Part shown: positions 24,630 to 38,119 of the stretch, piece by piece
Layout of the letters: every line of letters starts with the position of its first letter
Numbering within the stretch: position 1 is the first letter of the stretch
Origin: Dipetalonema caudispina
Taxonomy: Eukaryota > Nematoda > Chromadorea > Rhabditida > Onchocercidae
Length of the DNA stretch: 55,882 nt
Reading direction: 5' to 3'
NCBI GenBank assembly: GCA_013365325.1
Contig: JABVXV010000378.1
Location: forward strand, 1 to 55,882
Made by a program: the position numbers and the translations under genes
Notes under the pieces: model-generated
The model's input: the letters and a program-made list of their open reading frames with translations, nothing else
Told to the model about the DNA's origin: nothing
Databases searched by the model: none

Positions 24630-27600
24630 ATGTGGAACAATGCAACAAATATTTGCTTAACAAATCAACAAATGCAATTATATGGAAATGAAGTGGAAAA
24701 ATATCTGCAACGATTCCTGTATCCATGTATCGTAATACTTGGTATTACAGGCAATGTATTAAATCTTACTGTACTGCTTAATCGTTCGATGCGCAGCAGG
24801 TTATACATTTTTCCTTTCTTTAGAAATTTATTTTTATATTTTTGAAATTTAGAAGAAATTTCATTAATGAGAAAAAATTTTTAATAGTTCACAAAATATA
24901 CAATAATAGGAACAATTTACTGGATAGTCTTTATATGACATAAATTTTTCGCTATTGTTGAATTTTGTTTATCTAATTAATAATATGAAAGAAATACAAT
25001 GTAGTTTTTAAGTGCAAAATAAGTTAAAAAATTAAGGGTTAAAGCTCAAAATAGAAACAAACACTGAGAACAACAATCAGATCAAATTTGAATAAGGATA
25101 GAAATTGCAAGAAACAATTGAATCTTTTTTTTCTACTCATTTCTAACAAGTATGAAGATGTAAATATTATGTTTCAAAATATAATTTGAAATTATATCAA
25201 ATAATTTCTGATACCATTTTAGGTCTAATATTTTTCTGGCAGCATTAGCAATAGCTGATATTATATTTTTACTACTTCTTTTACCCAATATTTTGGCCAC
25301 TTATCCGATATTCACCTATAATTATATCTATCGTTACATCTATTTTCATATTAAAATTCATCTATTGTCTTTTACTAATTGGGTTTCCAGTGCAGCAATT
25401 TGGTTTGTTATTTCATTTTACCTGCTTTGTGAAATCCGTAATTGAATGAAGAGTTATTGATGACAGAAAATTTTTAAAAAATTTTATCCTTCTTTTTTTA
25501 TAATGCGATAGAATTGATTTCATTTCAATTTTTTTCAGAAATTAAGAAGTTTTAATCATTGCCGAAATTTTAAATTTAAGCCTATTTAATTTTCAGGTTA
25601 GTGGTAGCTGTTTGTGCTGATCGTTTAGTTGGTATTAGAAGACCATTGCACGCTAAAACTGATTGCAATAAATACCATACACCGTTGTTAATTACTGTGA
25701 TCGTAACAATTACCGGAATCGTTAATTTTTATCAGCATTTCCAGTACAAATGTTTTAAGCGTAACTATTGTCATCGAACTCAAATTTACTCTAAATGCAT
25801 TCCGATCAATAATGATGGGTTTGTTTGAAAATTTATCTTCGAAATTTCGGCCCTATTTAATCTTATGCTTCATTTTTAAAAATAGAATATTTGGTTCAAT
25901 TCTTGTTGATATTTCAATTGATATTGAAAAGTTTGTAAGCAATTTAAAGTGTCATTTCATTTATCTTTAATTGTTGGTAAAAAAAATTCAGAACGAATAT
26001 TGCCTATTGCTGATTATTACCAAGAATAGTAATATTTAATTAGTTGAGAAATATTTTACTGTATAAAATAATAAGTATTAGAAGGCTTTATCGAAAAAAA
26101 AAATGAAGTGATTTCAATTTTTCAGCCACAATTTCAGCATTTCGCCATAAAGTACACACTTCAGTTAATTTAATTAATTTCATATTCAATTAAAAATTCT
26201 TAATTTTATGCGTTGGTTTCGGAATCAAACAAATCCTTATTCCGCATCATATCGTAATTTCATTGATATTGGTGTAACAGTAAATGCTGTTACAACAATC
26301 ATTTTGCCCATATTTTTATTATCCTTTCTGAACTTTTTATTACTTTGTATCTTACGTAATCGTCGTGATTTATTGCTCGTTTCCACGAATCAACGACGGT
26401 AATTATTTTCTTTTTCGCATTATTTCATTTACTTTTATTTAATTACGGTAATACCATAATCTTATGTACGGTTAATCAGATCAGTCTAATTACGATACAA
26501 TACAAATTTAAAAAAGTTTGATGTTTCTTTTGGGAAACAACGAAACTTTCTGACAAAATTTGTGGGCTTTCTCATCTAATAGTATTTAGTATTCATAATC
26601 TATCAAATTCATCTGCATTTGATAAAAGTTCATTTGCATTGATGAAATTAAATTTATAAAATAGAATGAAACGTTTAAATGAGCCATCAACAAAAAGTAC
26701 GCCTGCCAAATATTTAAATCAATATTTTGAATAAATAGTTTTTGATTTAACCAAATTTAAATTGCCATATTTTTTGGAAATGCTTTCTTTTCGAAGTCTT
26801 TTAAGAATTTAAATAAAGAAAGAATAATTTATGAATTTAAACAAAGAAATTATGTATTTTCTTCAATCCCTTGAAAAAAAAATTTGTTTGAAATTTTTAA
26901 GGCATATTCATTTATTTCAGTTTGCCGAAAAGAAAGCGTAGCTTACAGTATCTGAAAATGGAACACCGTGTCACATTAATGGTTGCATTGATTGTTACAA
27001 CATTTATTATTCTAAATGGTCCATCAGCGGTCATACATTTAGTTAATTTAGCTCGTAGAAAGAAATTAAATTATAACTTTACACTTCTTGGAAAGTTTGT
27101 TTTCAATTTATTTCGCATTTTCCGCATTTTTTTTTCCCTCTAAATTCTTAAAAAAAAATGTAGACGAAAGAAATTCATTTCTTTGTTAATTACTTTCAAA
27201 TAATTTATAAAAATTTTTTCCTACTATTTCTAAAAATTTCTAAAATATTCAAAATTTGCCTTCTTTTTACTGAAGAATAAACATATAAATATTTGTACTA
27301 TCTTATCAACATAGAATATATTATAATAGTAAATAAGATATCATCAGATAATCTAAAGTGTTAAAGTAAACATTTACAACATTGCAAAAAAAAAAAAAAA
27401 AAACTAATCGATGAATGGATTTGTTTATTTATAAAATTAATTGAAAATTTAAAGAGAAACAAGAAAATGAAAATTTCTTTTCAGTACATTGGTAATAATT
27501 GATAAAGCATGTAATTTTATTTTATTCTGTTTAACAAGTCGACATTTTCGTGCCCGTTTATTTCAATTAACCCAACGAAAGGTTAATCGATTTTCTGTAA

Positions 27601-27647
27601 ACCTTTTACAAATTGGTGATAGTGTCCGAAGAGCTGGAAGTATGTAA
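24630..27647 (+). CDS. Rhodopsin-class GPCR, FMRFamide/myosuppressin-receptor-like
   Basis: Seven-transmembrane neuropeptide-type receptor, about 365 aa. Exons 24630-24799, 25223-25402, 25597-25818, ~26210-26398, 26921-27094, 27485-27647. TM1 carries GNVLNLTVLLNRSMRS (GN..N). TM2 is SNIFLAALAIADIIFLLLLL (LAxAD). TM3 ends with the DRY equivalent CADRLVGIRRPLHA. Extracellular loop 2 has paired cysteines and RNQTNPYSASYRNF, a pattern I associate with nematode FRPR/DMSR receptors. TM6 is in VALIVTTFIILNGPSAVIHL. TM7 has DKACNFILFCLTSRHFRARL, with N-x-x-x-F replacing NPxxY. The exon near 26210 has no AG acceptor: frame and phase place the junction after TTTTAT at 26209, one base from TTTTAG. The protein may stop at the TAA (27645-27647) straight after AT|GTAAG, or splice onward to an exon I could not identify. 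The ligand is unknown. An intact receptor is likely, but a damaged allele is possible. Confidence 0.85.
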
Positions 27648-30600
27648 GTTTTGGATAAGTAAATTTTAAATTTTTAATACAATAAATACTATGATTTCTT
27701 CTATAAATATAATAATTTAATTTGGAAAATTATGATATTATATTAATTACTGTGCAAATATATAAATGAAATGGATGTAGTTAAAAATTTTTCATCAAAT
27801 AAAAGTAATTAAGTTAATCATTAGTAATAGTTTGGAATATTACGCACACATATTTTAAGCGAAATTTTTTAATTTCTTTGCAACAAAGTATTATGCATCT
27901 ATTAGTAATGATTTAAGTGACATCATTTTAATCAAAAAGTACAACTTAAACAAGTAAAAATTAATTAACAAGTACATAAATTACAGCGAAATACAACAAA
28001 TAAAAATTGAAAGTTTTCTCATATAAATAATTACTAAAGTAAAAAAGAAGAAATTGTATGCAAATTGTTTTTATAATTTTAAAGAAATGGTATTGAAAAA
28101 ATCTAAACGAAGAAATAATCAACGATGCTGAATTTAAACGACGAAATAGTAATAATATTTAATTTAAACAAAGCAATAACCAACAATAGTAAACTTAAAA
28201 AAAGGATTAATCAATAATACCTTAAAGATTTTCTAAATTTTTACAACTTTTCAAGAATAAATTGTTTAATGAAGTAGTTTTTTTCTATTTTCTCTTAAAT
28301 TTAATTATAATTTCAGACTTCAATAATAATAGCTTGAAGTTAAAACGATCAGTGAAATTGATTCAAAAAAGAAACTACCATATCAACAATTATCAATTAA
28401 TTGAGGAGAATTTATTTCTATTGGAAAAGACATTTTTAGCCAAAATAATTCGATCAACGATTTATAATCATTTTTTCCTTTTCGTTTTTATTCTTTGAAA
28501 TATTTCATCTCTGTTAATTTTTTTTTTTTGGTATGTTTAATTACAGAAAAAAATTTATAATAAATTATCAAACCATGTTGTTCCATGGACAAAATTCGAA
28601 AAAAAAAAAGGGAAATTCATCAAAAAATTTTAAGATGAATGTGTTCATTATTGATTACAAGGATAATGGAAGGCTTGGTTGAAGTAAAAGAAAATTGAAT
28701 TTGGGCCTCATTAAATTTTGCACTTAAAATTAAAATTGTTTAAAAAGTTTTTAGAAAAATATTTTTCCAATTAATTTTTCCGTTTATTATTCATAATTTA
28801 ATCAAATTTCAATGTTTTCTTCTTGTGAAAAGAAATTCCAACTTTTGCAGGAAAAAACAAATCGTAATATTGAAATTTTAAAAATTACTTTTTTTTCGAA
28901 AAAACCAATTTTTAAAATTTCAATATCACAAGATTAATTTTGAAGTTATGAATTTTCATGGGACAAATTTCGACCTTCTGTGCTGATCACAAACTCTCAC
29001 AATAAATCTTTTCATAAAAGTTTGAATTATTTATAACCCTCCAAAATCTAAGAACTTAATAAACATGTCGGAGCGTTTTACAATATTTTGAAAATTTTAC
29101 TGTTTTTGAAAGAAACCCGATCAGATCGGCTAGCATTTAATTTATTTTACTTAGTGTAACTTTTTTTTTGTTTTCATTTTTCTTTGAGAAGAAAGAACAA
29201 TTAGTTCATAAAGTAATTGCACATCGATTATAGCTTCGTAATTTTGATTAGATGTTTTTAATAATATTACTTCTTTTGAAAATTGAAATTATAATAAAAA
29301 AAATTAGTATTTGCAGTGTAAGATGAAGAAATTGAATACACAATCGTATGAATGTATTTGAAATACTTTCGGTAAATATTTAAGATAATAAGTGCGAAAA
29401 ATTGAAATTTAGCTTAAAAAAGTTCAGCCTTATTTTGCAATTAATTTTGTAATTTGCACAAAAATCTCAATAATTCTTCTTTTCGCATAAAACTTAAATT
29501 TAAATCCATAAAAAATTATTAAAATCGGTATGCATTGAACAATCAAATGATTTGATAAGCATTACTTTCGCATATTTTCAAATAATAAATTGCAATTTAA
29601 TCATTCTTGTCAAAAGTTGACAAAATATTAGAAAAAATGATAAATGTTATAAATTTATTATTTTTCATTTTCATTTTCAAAATTTTGTTCATCATCTTTT
29701 TTAAATGCTTAATTTCTTACAGCTATGAGATGTAAATTGTCAGGAAAATTTTTATTTCTTTTAGAATTATATTTATTTATATTAGCTCAAATAAATCGAA
29801 TTTGATGTAACAATACTATTATCAATAGTAAGTGATACGTTAGTGTAATCATAAGTGAAGCAGAATATTCTAATTGGCTTACGTACGTTAGCGTCTGCTT
29901 AATGGTACGAATCATTCCGCTTGACGTAATCTATTAGCTGTTTAAATTCTAAGTAATTGAAAGAATATGAAAGTAAGATTTACGATTACTTTTTTAAAAT
30001 AAAACCAAATTATAAAATGTTTTTTTATTAGGCTCACTAAAATTTAAATGTTATTTAATGATTCAAAAATTCTATTTAAATATTATTGGTAATGGTAAAT
30101 CTACAGTAATCTTTCATATTACCGTACTATTGTCTACTCATAACTTTTATCATTATAAAAACACAATTTATTCCAATTTTAATTCATTAAAGTTTCCCAA
30201 CTCAAATGTATTGTATTGAAACCAAACATTTTTTCTCTTTTTTTGTAATTCAACAATTAATTTCTGACTTCATTCTTTAATTTAATCAATCAAAAAATAC
30301 ACTTTATAAAAATTTTTGGTATTAGTATAAAACAAAAATCATTCGGATGATATTGTTGATTAAAAAAAACAAATTTATATAAAAATTAAAAATTTAACCA
30401 TGACAAACAATAGAAAAAAAACTTAACTTAACTTTGATCAAATCTTTTGCTTAATTTTTATCATTTTGCATGCGTTCTTTCAGCGTCAAATAGATGATTA
30501 ATTTTGATGAAATATGCAAATTTCTCATTTACGTATAAATAATGATCGATGAATGACAAATTCGTAAGGCTAAGTATCATTTCACTTTTAATTATTCGTC

Positions 30601-30942
30601 AATTCATGTTTAGATCCTATATGACTTTTTTCTCGATGCCTGAAAAATAGATTGAATATTCAGCCAAGTTAGTTTCGGCCATTCAAAGTATTCAGCGTTC
30701 CTGAATTGCACAAAAAATTTTACGCATATGGATGATCAGTGGAAATGTGAAATATCGATTTATTTTTATAATCACTAAAAAAATTATATAAATCTATCAC
30801 ATATATGAATACAATGCCATTGTAGTAAATTAAACGATGAAATAAAGTTCTCTTTCTAATCAAATTTAAATTTAAAAATTTTCTTAATGAATGAAAATTC
30901 TGGAGATCTTTCATATTCAATCGATATATTGATAGCATTTTC
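27648..30942. other. Convergent intergenic region between GPCR and bestrophin
   Basis: AT-rich sequence with no recognised gene. The frame at 28262-28498 (plus) is preceded by a TTTCAG at 28310-28315 that could act as an acceptor for a GPCR terminal exon. Joined from the 27643 donor it would add only three residues before a stop. The open frame at 30720-30971 (minus) overlaps the bestrophin 3' end and is not coding. Confidence 0.55.
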
Positions 30943-33770
30943 CTACAATGATAATGTTGCATAGCTAACAAATGGTTTAATCATAGTATCATTGAATTCT
31001 TTAGCATAAATTTTGCTTGTTTCATTACTTAGCCAAAATTGATCTTTTTCCAATTCTGGTGCATTATTGGATGCATCATCAACGATACACAATGATACCT
31101 ACAAAAGTAAAAATATTTTAAAAATTTAAAATATTTAAATGAATAATTTAAAATTTTAACAATAAACAAAAAAGTGAATTAGCATAAAAATTGTTTATGA
31201 AAGATAAAAATTAAAAACAAACTGCTAAATTTTTATCAAGTAAAAAATTGCTCTCGAAATCATCATCATCTTCACCAAATGGATTCAAAAGAGCTTCAGC
31301 TACTTTCATCCAACCAATAAATATTATAAATTCCATCATTGTAACACATGGCAGTATTAAATCGACCTAAAATTATACATTGTAATTAAAAATTTATTTT
31401 TTTATTTTTTTTTAAAGAAAAAAAGGAAAATTATGCTATTAGAGTAATTTTAATAATTACAACATACAGTGCTTTTATTTGGTATATCACGTTCTGTAAT
31501 TAGAAATTGTCGTGAAATTAAGCAAATAGCAAAATACACATAAACAGCTAAGAATACCAGCTGTAATATTTTATATAATTATTAAATTTGAAACTGAAAA
31601 TATAAAATGATTTATTGGTAAGGCTAAAATTATATCGTTGGAATTAGTTATTAATGGTACAATTAATTTGCTTAATTGAATCTAAATTAATTGGAATTAA
31701 ATTAAGCTATTATTATTTCCAGGGAAGATATTAGAAATGATTGGATTAAGATGGTGAATAAAAAAATTTCTTTTTTTAAAAATTGCTAATTTTACCTGTG
31801 GATATGCTATTGGTATTGGTACCCAATCATAATTGCATAATATTTGAAGATGATGTCGAAAATTTTTTATTTCCTTGAATTCATTCAAATATTATAATTT
31901 ATTTAAATCTAAATGCAATAATTTCTAATAATGCATTTAATAATTTATTATTCATTTATTTACCAAATGCTTCCAATAATTCTAAAAGAAACATCTGCAC
32001 TAATTTTTCAAAATTAATTAGTAAAACAAACATCACAAAGTTTAGCGGCGAATGCAACATTTGGAATTTTATCATTTTCGCGTGCACGATAAATAAGTGC
32101 ATAAGTCCAATTAATAGGCACCCAATATTTATCAAAATCCAATTCAATTGATTCCAATATTTTACATTCATTTTCTAACATAAATCCTTAAAAAAAAAAA
32201 AAAAAATTGTTATATTTGAAAAAAAAATTAAATTATTTAAATAAGAGTGGAAATTTTTTTTTTTTTTTTTGATACGAAAAAATAATGATAATGAAACTGA
32301 TAATCAAACTTAACCTGCTTTAATGATACTATCATGCGTTGGAAAACGTTTTCGAACACGTATACTAATATCTCTATAGATGAGTAATTGCGTTAAACAC
32401 AAATAGCGTGCTATAGTTCGACGTAATAGACGTGATTCGTCATCATTACCATCTATATATCCACCTATATACATCGCTGTGCTAAAATCATTCAGTCTTT
32501 TCTTTAGAATTAGTTTAATGTAATTATTATAATTAAAATTAAAATAATTTTGTAACTGTAAATTAGAAGGAAATGTTTTTTTCCGACAAAATTCTCACAA
32601 CTGTACTTAATTAATTATATGTCTAGAAATTTTAAAATTATCAAAAAAAAAAGAATGAAAAATTTTTGAAGTGTTTATGCATTCCATTTGAAATTTCGTC
32701 AAAAACACAATGAAAATATATTTCAAACATTGCTATTGCAAAATTTGTTTGCTGCAAAATAATTAAATTCATCTGCAAATTAATTAAGTAAAGTAATTTA
32801 TTTTTTACAATTGTGTACATCGAATTAAACAAAATAATTTAATAATTACAATTTTTAAACTTCTTCTAAAATATATTAAATCAAATATAACTATTAACAG
32901 TTAACAACCTTTACATTAATCTTTCATTTAAGAAACATATTACAATTCCAATTATTAAAAGCCATACACACACACACACACGCACACGAAAAAAAAAAAA
33001 AAAAAAAAAAAAATTATTAATTAAATTTGAATAACCTTTCGATATAGCCCATATTTTCAAATAATACCGACCAACGTTTTACAACAGTTTGTACAAAGAA
33101 GCCAAGCATAAATGTTAATGGGATATAATTGTGATGTGTATTGAAATAATTTGCAAGTTTTTCAAATATTCTAAATAGCATATTAAGGATACATTTCTTT
33201 TTTTTTTTCCTATCAAAATGTCAACATGAAAGTATAAATGTATTAATCAATTAATTAAAATATTTATGTATACTTTTAAACAATTAAGTTATCCATTTCA
33301 ATCTTTTAATAATTTTTAAATCATTGAAATTATCTTTAATAATTTCAATGATTTTATCCTTTTGCATACTTTTTAATTTCTCTTAGCTTTAATTAATTAA
33401 CGAATAGATTTTCATCCATTAATAAATTAACTAATGTTAAAAGTTCTAACAAATAAAAAAGCATCATATCATAAAAAAAAAAAAACATTCAATAAATTAA
33501 CGAAAATATAACTCTTCACTGGAAAAAAAAAAGGGAGAAATTTAATTTCAAAAAAAAAAAAAAATTTTGAAATTAATTAACTAACATTTTTTGATTGTAA
33601 GTTAAAAAATAGGATGATCGATATATAAATGTTATAAACAGAAAAATCACTGTCCAAATACAAAGTTCTTTGAGGCATAACTTCCAAATGCTACCTTTCC
33701 AACGAAATATTAAGCGTGAAAAATTAAACGATGATGCGGATGCGACATCCATATTGTATGAAATTGTCAT
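30943..33770 (-). CDS. Bestrophin family calcium-activated anion channel
   Basis: Pentameric Ca2+-activated chloride/bicarbonate channel of the plasma or organelle membrane. 370 aa, eight exons: 33770-33586, 33170-33036, 32481-32315, 32186-32032, 31873-31796, 31560-31468, 31366-31223, 31098-30943. All phases close and end in TAG. The N-terminus MTISYNMDVASAS...FSRL is the family hallmark. Neck residues I78, F82 and F86 (YIPLTFMLGFFVQ) correspond to human BEST1 I76/F80/F84. RLLRRTIARY, FWVP-type YWVPINW, YDWVPIPIAYPQ and GWMKVAEALLNPFGEDDDDFE follow. The last holds the acidic Ca2+-clasp, residues 303-309. The variable C-terminal tail is very short compared with vertebrate bestrophins (585 aa in BEST1). 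The exon 4 and 5 acceptors are AAG rather than CAG. An AATTTAG|G 12 bases before the ATG may take a spliced leader. Nematodes have many bestrophins, so the exact orthologue is not assignable. Confidence 0.95.
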
Positions 33771-33783
33771 TTTCACTCTGTTC

Positions 33784-36764
33784 CTAAATTTTAAATTTAG
33801 CAAAATGAAAAAAAAAAAAAAAAAAGAAAGAAACAAACAATTAGCATAGCATATTAATGTAAACAAATTAATGGTAAATAATATTTGAAATTATTTTTGT
33901 ACAATTAATTAAACGATAAATTAAACTTAGTATTTGATAACTGTTTCCGTACAATTAATTAACCGATGAGTTAAACTTACTATCTGTTCCATTAATTACT
34001 TTTGTTCAATTAATTAGATGAAGAGCAATATAATTGATTATTACACTATCCTAACCATTCTTATCACATTCACCCAACGATACACTTCTAATTTAGTAAA
34101 GTTTGATTTTTTTTTTTTTAAAAAAAAAAGGAAGGAAGGATTGAAAAGCTAAATAATACATTCTAAATAACATATCAACCAAATAAAAAAGAAAAAAAAA
34201 ATTCATAGTTTGTCGTTAACATTTACATAGCTGTTGGATTGATTTTGTTTTTTTTTTTTTTTTTTTGTTTTGTATTTCTATTTTTTTTTTATGGTTCAAT
34301 TTTTTTTTTTTCTGCTAAATGATTAATCGATACATTATATTATACAAATTTTGCATTTCAAATAATATGACATGTATAATCATAAGCATTTTTGTTATTG
34401 AAAATCGATCAATTAAACAAATTTTATTGAATTGAAAGTGTCAATTGCATTTGATTATTTCATACAATCATTTTAATTTTTTGCGAAATAAAATTTCGAT
34501 AAGTTAAGTATTACTTTAATAATATTGCTTTCATGTATGTTTATAAGCTATATGGCTTTTTTTCTTTTTTTTGTTTTGAAGTCCAAGTACACTAAATCAA
34601 GTATTTAAGTATAAGTTAAAAAATAGCTGAAATAATTTCACTCATAGAAAGAAATGTATTCATATCGTGCTCTCATATGATTTATTAAATTAAACCAAAG
34701 AAATGAATTATTCAATTATTTATTAATTTTAGTACTTATCCTCGAAATATTGCTTTTATTGTCCTGAAAATTCGTTTTTTTTTATTTATTTTCTATAATA
34801 AACTAATACAATTTTTATCAAATGGTAAAAGTTTTTCATTGGAAAAAGGAGTAGTTTTATAGCTTTTAATGAAGTCATTATTGATAAATTTATCTTTTAC
34901 AATGAATATATATCATTGAAATTTATTGTTGTAATAGCTTAGATAAGATAAAACCATCTTAAAATGATGGGTTTAATTTTAGAGCGTAATATGAAAGTGA
35001 CTAAAATATGAATTATTTACATAAAATGAACAACGTACATTGACGGATGACAATTTTTATTTTCATCTTTTTATTTTTTATTTTTGATATTTAAGAGTGA
35101 TATTTTCATTGTTTTTATTTGAACGATAAAGTTTTTCAATAATTTTTGTTACTTCATTTTTTTTTTTTTGTAAATCCCAAACTTTCTCAACATTCCTTTT
35201 TTTTTTTTTTTTTTTTTTTTCACAAATTGATACTGATGATTGTGAAAATCAAATCTAATTTCTATCTGGTACAATTAACCTAAAATAACAGATACTCAGG
35301 TACATTCTGTTAATATTATACTCTAAATGAATATGTTTCATCAATAGGACAATACTATATTATACCTATACAATCAAGTAAAAGTATAGAAATAAAAAAT
35401 GCCATACAATTATTTCGAGAATTGTAAATTCGAGAGTGAATTGATCGTTTGTCATTCTTCTCATTTAACATTTTTGCATAGAAGATATCAAAGATTATTA
35501 AATCTTAGAATGGATGCATATCATTTCTCTTTTGTTTTCTTGCAAAAATTAATTCAATTATTAAAATTACAAAATAATACTTCGAAAAGAAAAAAAAACT
35601 ACGATTTGATTTGAAATTATTAATTTTGATAAGTGCTTACAATGTCAAGAACATCTATTCAACGATCCAAATTAAATACTGCCTATTTAATTAAATTGTA
35701 GACATATAAAACTATGTGTACACAAGTAATTAATTACATAAAGCATTCAAAAATCCACATCTATGCTATTATATTTCAATTGTCGAAAACTAAATTTAAA
35801 AAAAAAAAAAAAAAAAAGTTTCTTTTTTTGGATATGATGAAGACGCGAATAAATCCCCAAGAATTCGCATAATTGTCATAAGTTTATTGTTTGGAAGAAT
35901 GTATATTCACACAACATGATGATGTTATATTGTTGAAAACAAATATTTTTATTGTTTCAATTAAATATCTTTTTGAATTTGTTTTATAACTTCAATCCAA
36001 GAAAGTTATTAATTTTATTCTAATAATAAATAACAATAACAAACAAAAGTTATCTTGAACAAATATTGGAATAAAAACAATCAAATGCTACGAATGAATG
36101 ATTATCATCGATGAAATTAAAAAAGTAAAAAAGAAAAAAAAATGGAATAAATCAAAATTAAGTCTCATATACTAGTTTGATTTATCAAAATTTTTAATTC
36201 TAAAATTCATAGAAAAAGGATTTCTGTGATAACCTAATGATGCAGACATAAATTAACTTATTTGTAAATTATTATTAAGATTAGGTATTCCAATGTAATC
36301 AACAAATCCATTGCATTATTTAAGTTCACGAAATACAAATAACCAACTATTCACTTGAAAATGGATAAAAATTTTCTTGAAAAAACTTCATTAGCTGCAC
36401 AATAATCACAATCAGTTTTAATTTATATAAATATAATTAGCATACTTGTATGCATTAAAATTAATTTATTAATTTTGATAAATTTATTCTCACAATAATT
36501 TTTCTGGAATTCATTCAGAAAGACTGAGATCATTTAAGCTAATCATTATTTTTTTTTTTTTTGAAATATGTTTCAAACTTTTCATGATGTAGGCAAATTT
36601 TTTTTGTTTTTTTTTTTTTCTCTCCTCATTGCTTGGATCAGATTTTGAAGTATTAAAAATTAATTTTAATAAATACGATAAGTTAGGGAAAGATTAAACA
36701 TCTCAGCAAATGAGATCGGAATGAAATACTGCGAAATAAAACAGTTATTTCCCTCATTAATTTA
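33784..36764. other. Intergenic region between bestrophin and RCE1
   Basis: About 3 kb of AT-rich DNA with many homopolymer runs and no recognised gene. The frame at 35399-35614 (plus) has no family or splice support. It contains a two-copy direct repeat at 33899-33990 and must hold the bestrophin promoter. Confidence 0.6.
33899..33990. repeat. Two-copy imperfect direct repeat (~45 bp unit)
   Basis: GTACAATTAATTAAACGATA... (from 33899) and GTACAATTAATTAACCGATG... (from 33949) are adjacent related units. They share TTAAACTTA and end in CTGTTTCC/CTGTTCC. They lie about 130 bases upstream of the bestrophin start. Confidence 0.75.
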
Positions 36765-38076
36765 TTATTTATAAAGCTTTGAATCGGTAAGAGGTTTCAG
36801 CAACCATAACCATAATACAAAACCAAGAAGGTATGAAAACCACAGAAGAGCACGTGTTGAACGTTTTGGATACGCTTCAATAAGTGGTAGAAGCGGTAAA
36901 CCCATATTGTTACAAACTGAATGGCTTACAATCGGTGCCAATATATGACCTAAAATTAATTCCTTTACTAATAAAAAAATTTAAAAATATCAATGGAGAA
37001 AGAAAAAGGATAAGCTTATGGTAAAATTCTTCGAGATGTGAAATAAATGAAATTGACAACGAAGAGAATACAAATTTCCATTAAAATTTAGCTATCATAT
37101 ATGGTTTCAATTTTTTGTTAAATTTAGCAAAAGTGAAAATACGAAAAAAAAAAGAAAAAAAAAACAAGAAAAGAACTTTTGATATGCTGAAAATTAGAAT
37201 AGGAAAGTGAAAGTACGAAAGTACGGTTTCAATTTAAATTTAGGAAAGTATTAAATTTTAGATTGCACAGTTCTAGTTCACGACTTGAATCTATCATCCA
37301 AGTTAAAATTAAAATACTTCCTAAATTCAGTCAGATATTTTCTTCATATCAGAAAGTTTCAAAATTTTTGTTTGAAAGATGATGAAAGATACCTGTACGA
37401 ACGAAAAGAAATGTTGCATATGCACCAAAAAAATACGAATAGGACGTTTGAAATGCTGAAAATAAAAATGAAATGAATGAAAGAGAACGAAAAAAAAAAA
37501 AGAAAAAAAAAACTGAAAGGAAAAATTGAACATATCATAACGGATAATTTAAATAAATTAGTATAAATTTAACTTTCTTGATGCTACAGATAATAGTTAC
37601 TTTCAATGCTACATTTTTCCAAGCAAATAAACTTTTTTTATTCACTCAACAAAATCCTTATTTATTGATTAAACAAACAAAAGTCGAATTCTTCAATTAG
37701 TCTTCAACAGAATGTATCATTTAATGATGACAAAATTGTATTTTAAAATACAGTCTATATTAATTCCAAAAATTAAAATATGTGATAGATATATGTATCT
37801 ATATGATCGAAAAAAGTTATTCATATTTCAATTAAAAATCATTTGATGATTCATTTTATTGCCATTAAAAAATTTTAAAATACCTCTTCGATTGATTGCC
37901 TCATATTTGGTATAACCTTTCTTCATATCATCAAAAATATGATGTAAATGACTAAGAGCAAATGGTAATGGTGCAACAAATATTGTTACAGTTGATGATA
38001 AACATTGTAAAATTAGGGTTGATGCACAAGCACGAAATGCTACTTCTTCTGTAACTGGTGCCTAAAGGATAAAAAA

Positions 38077-38119
<43 letters not shown>

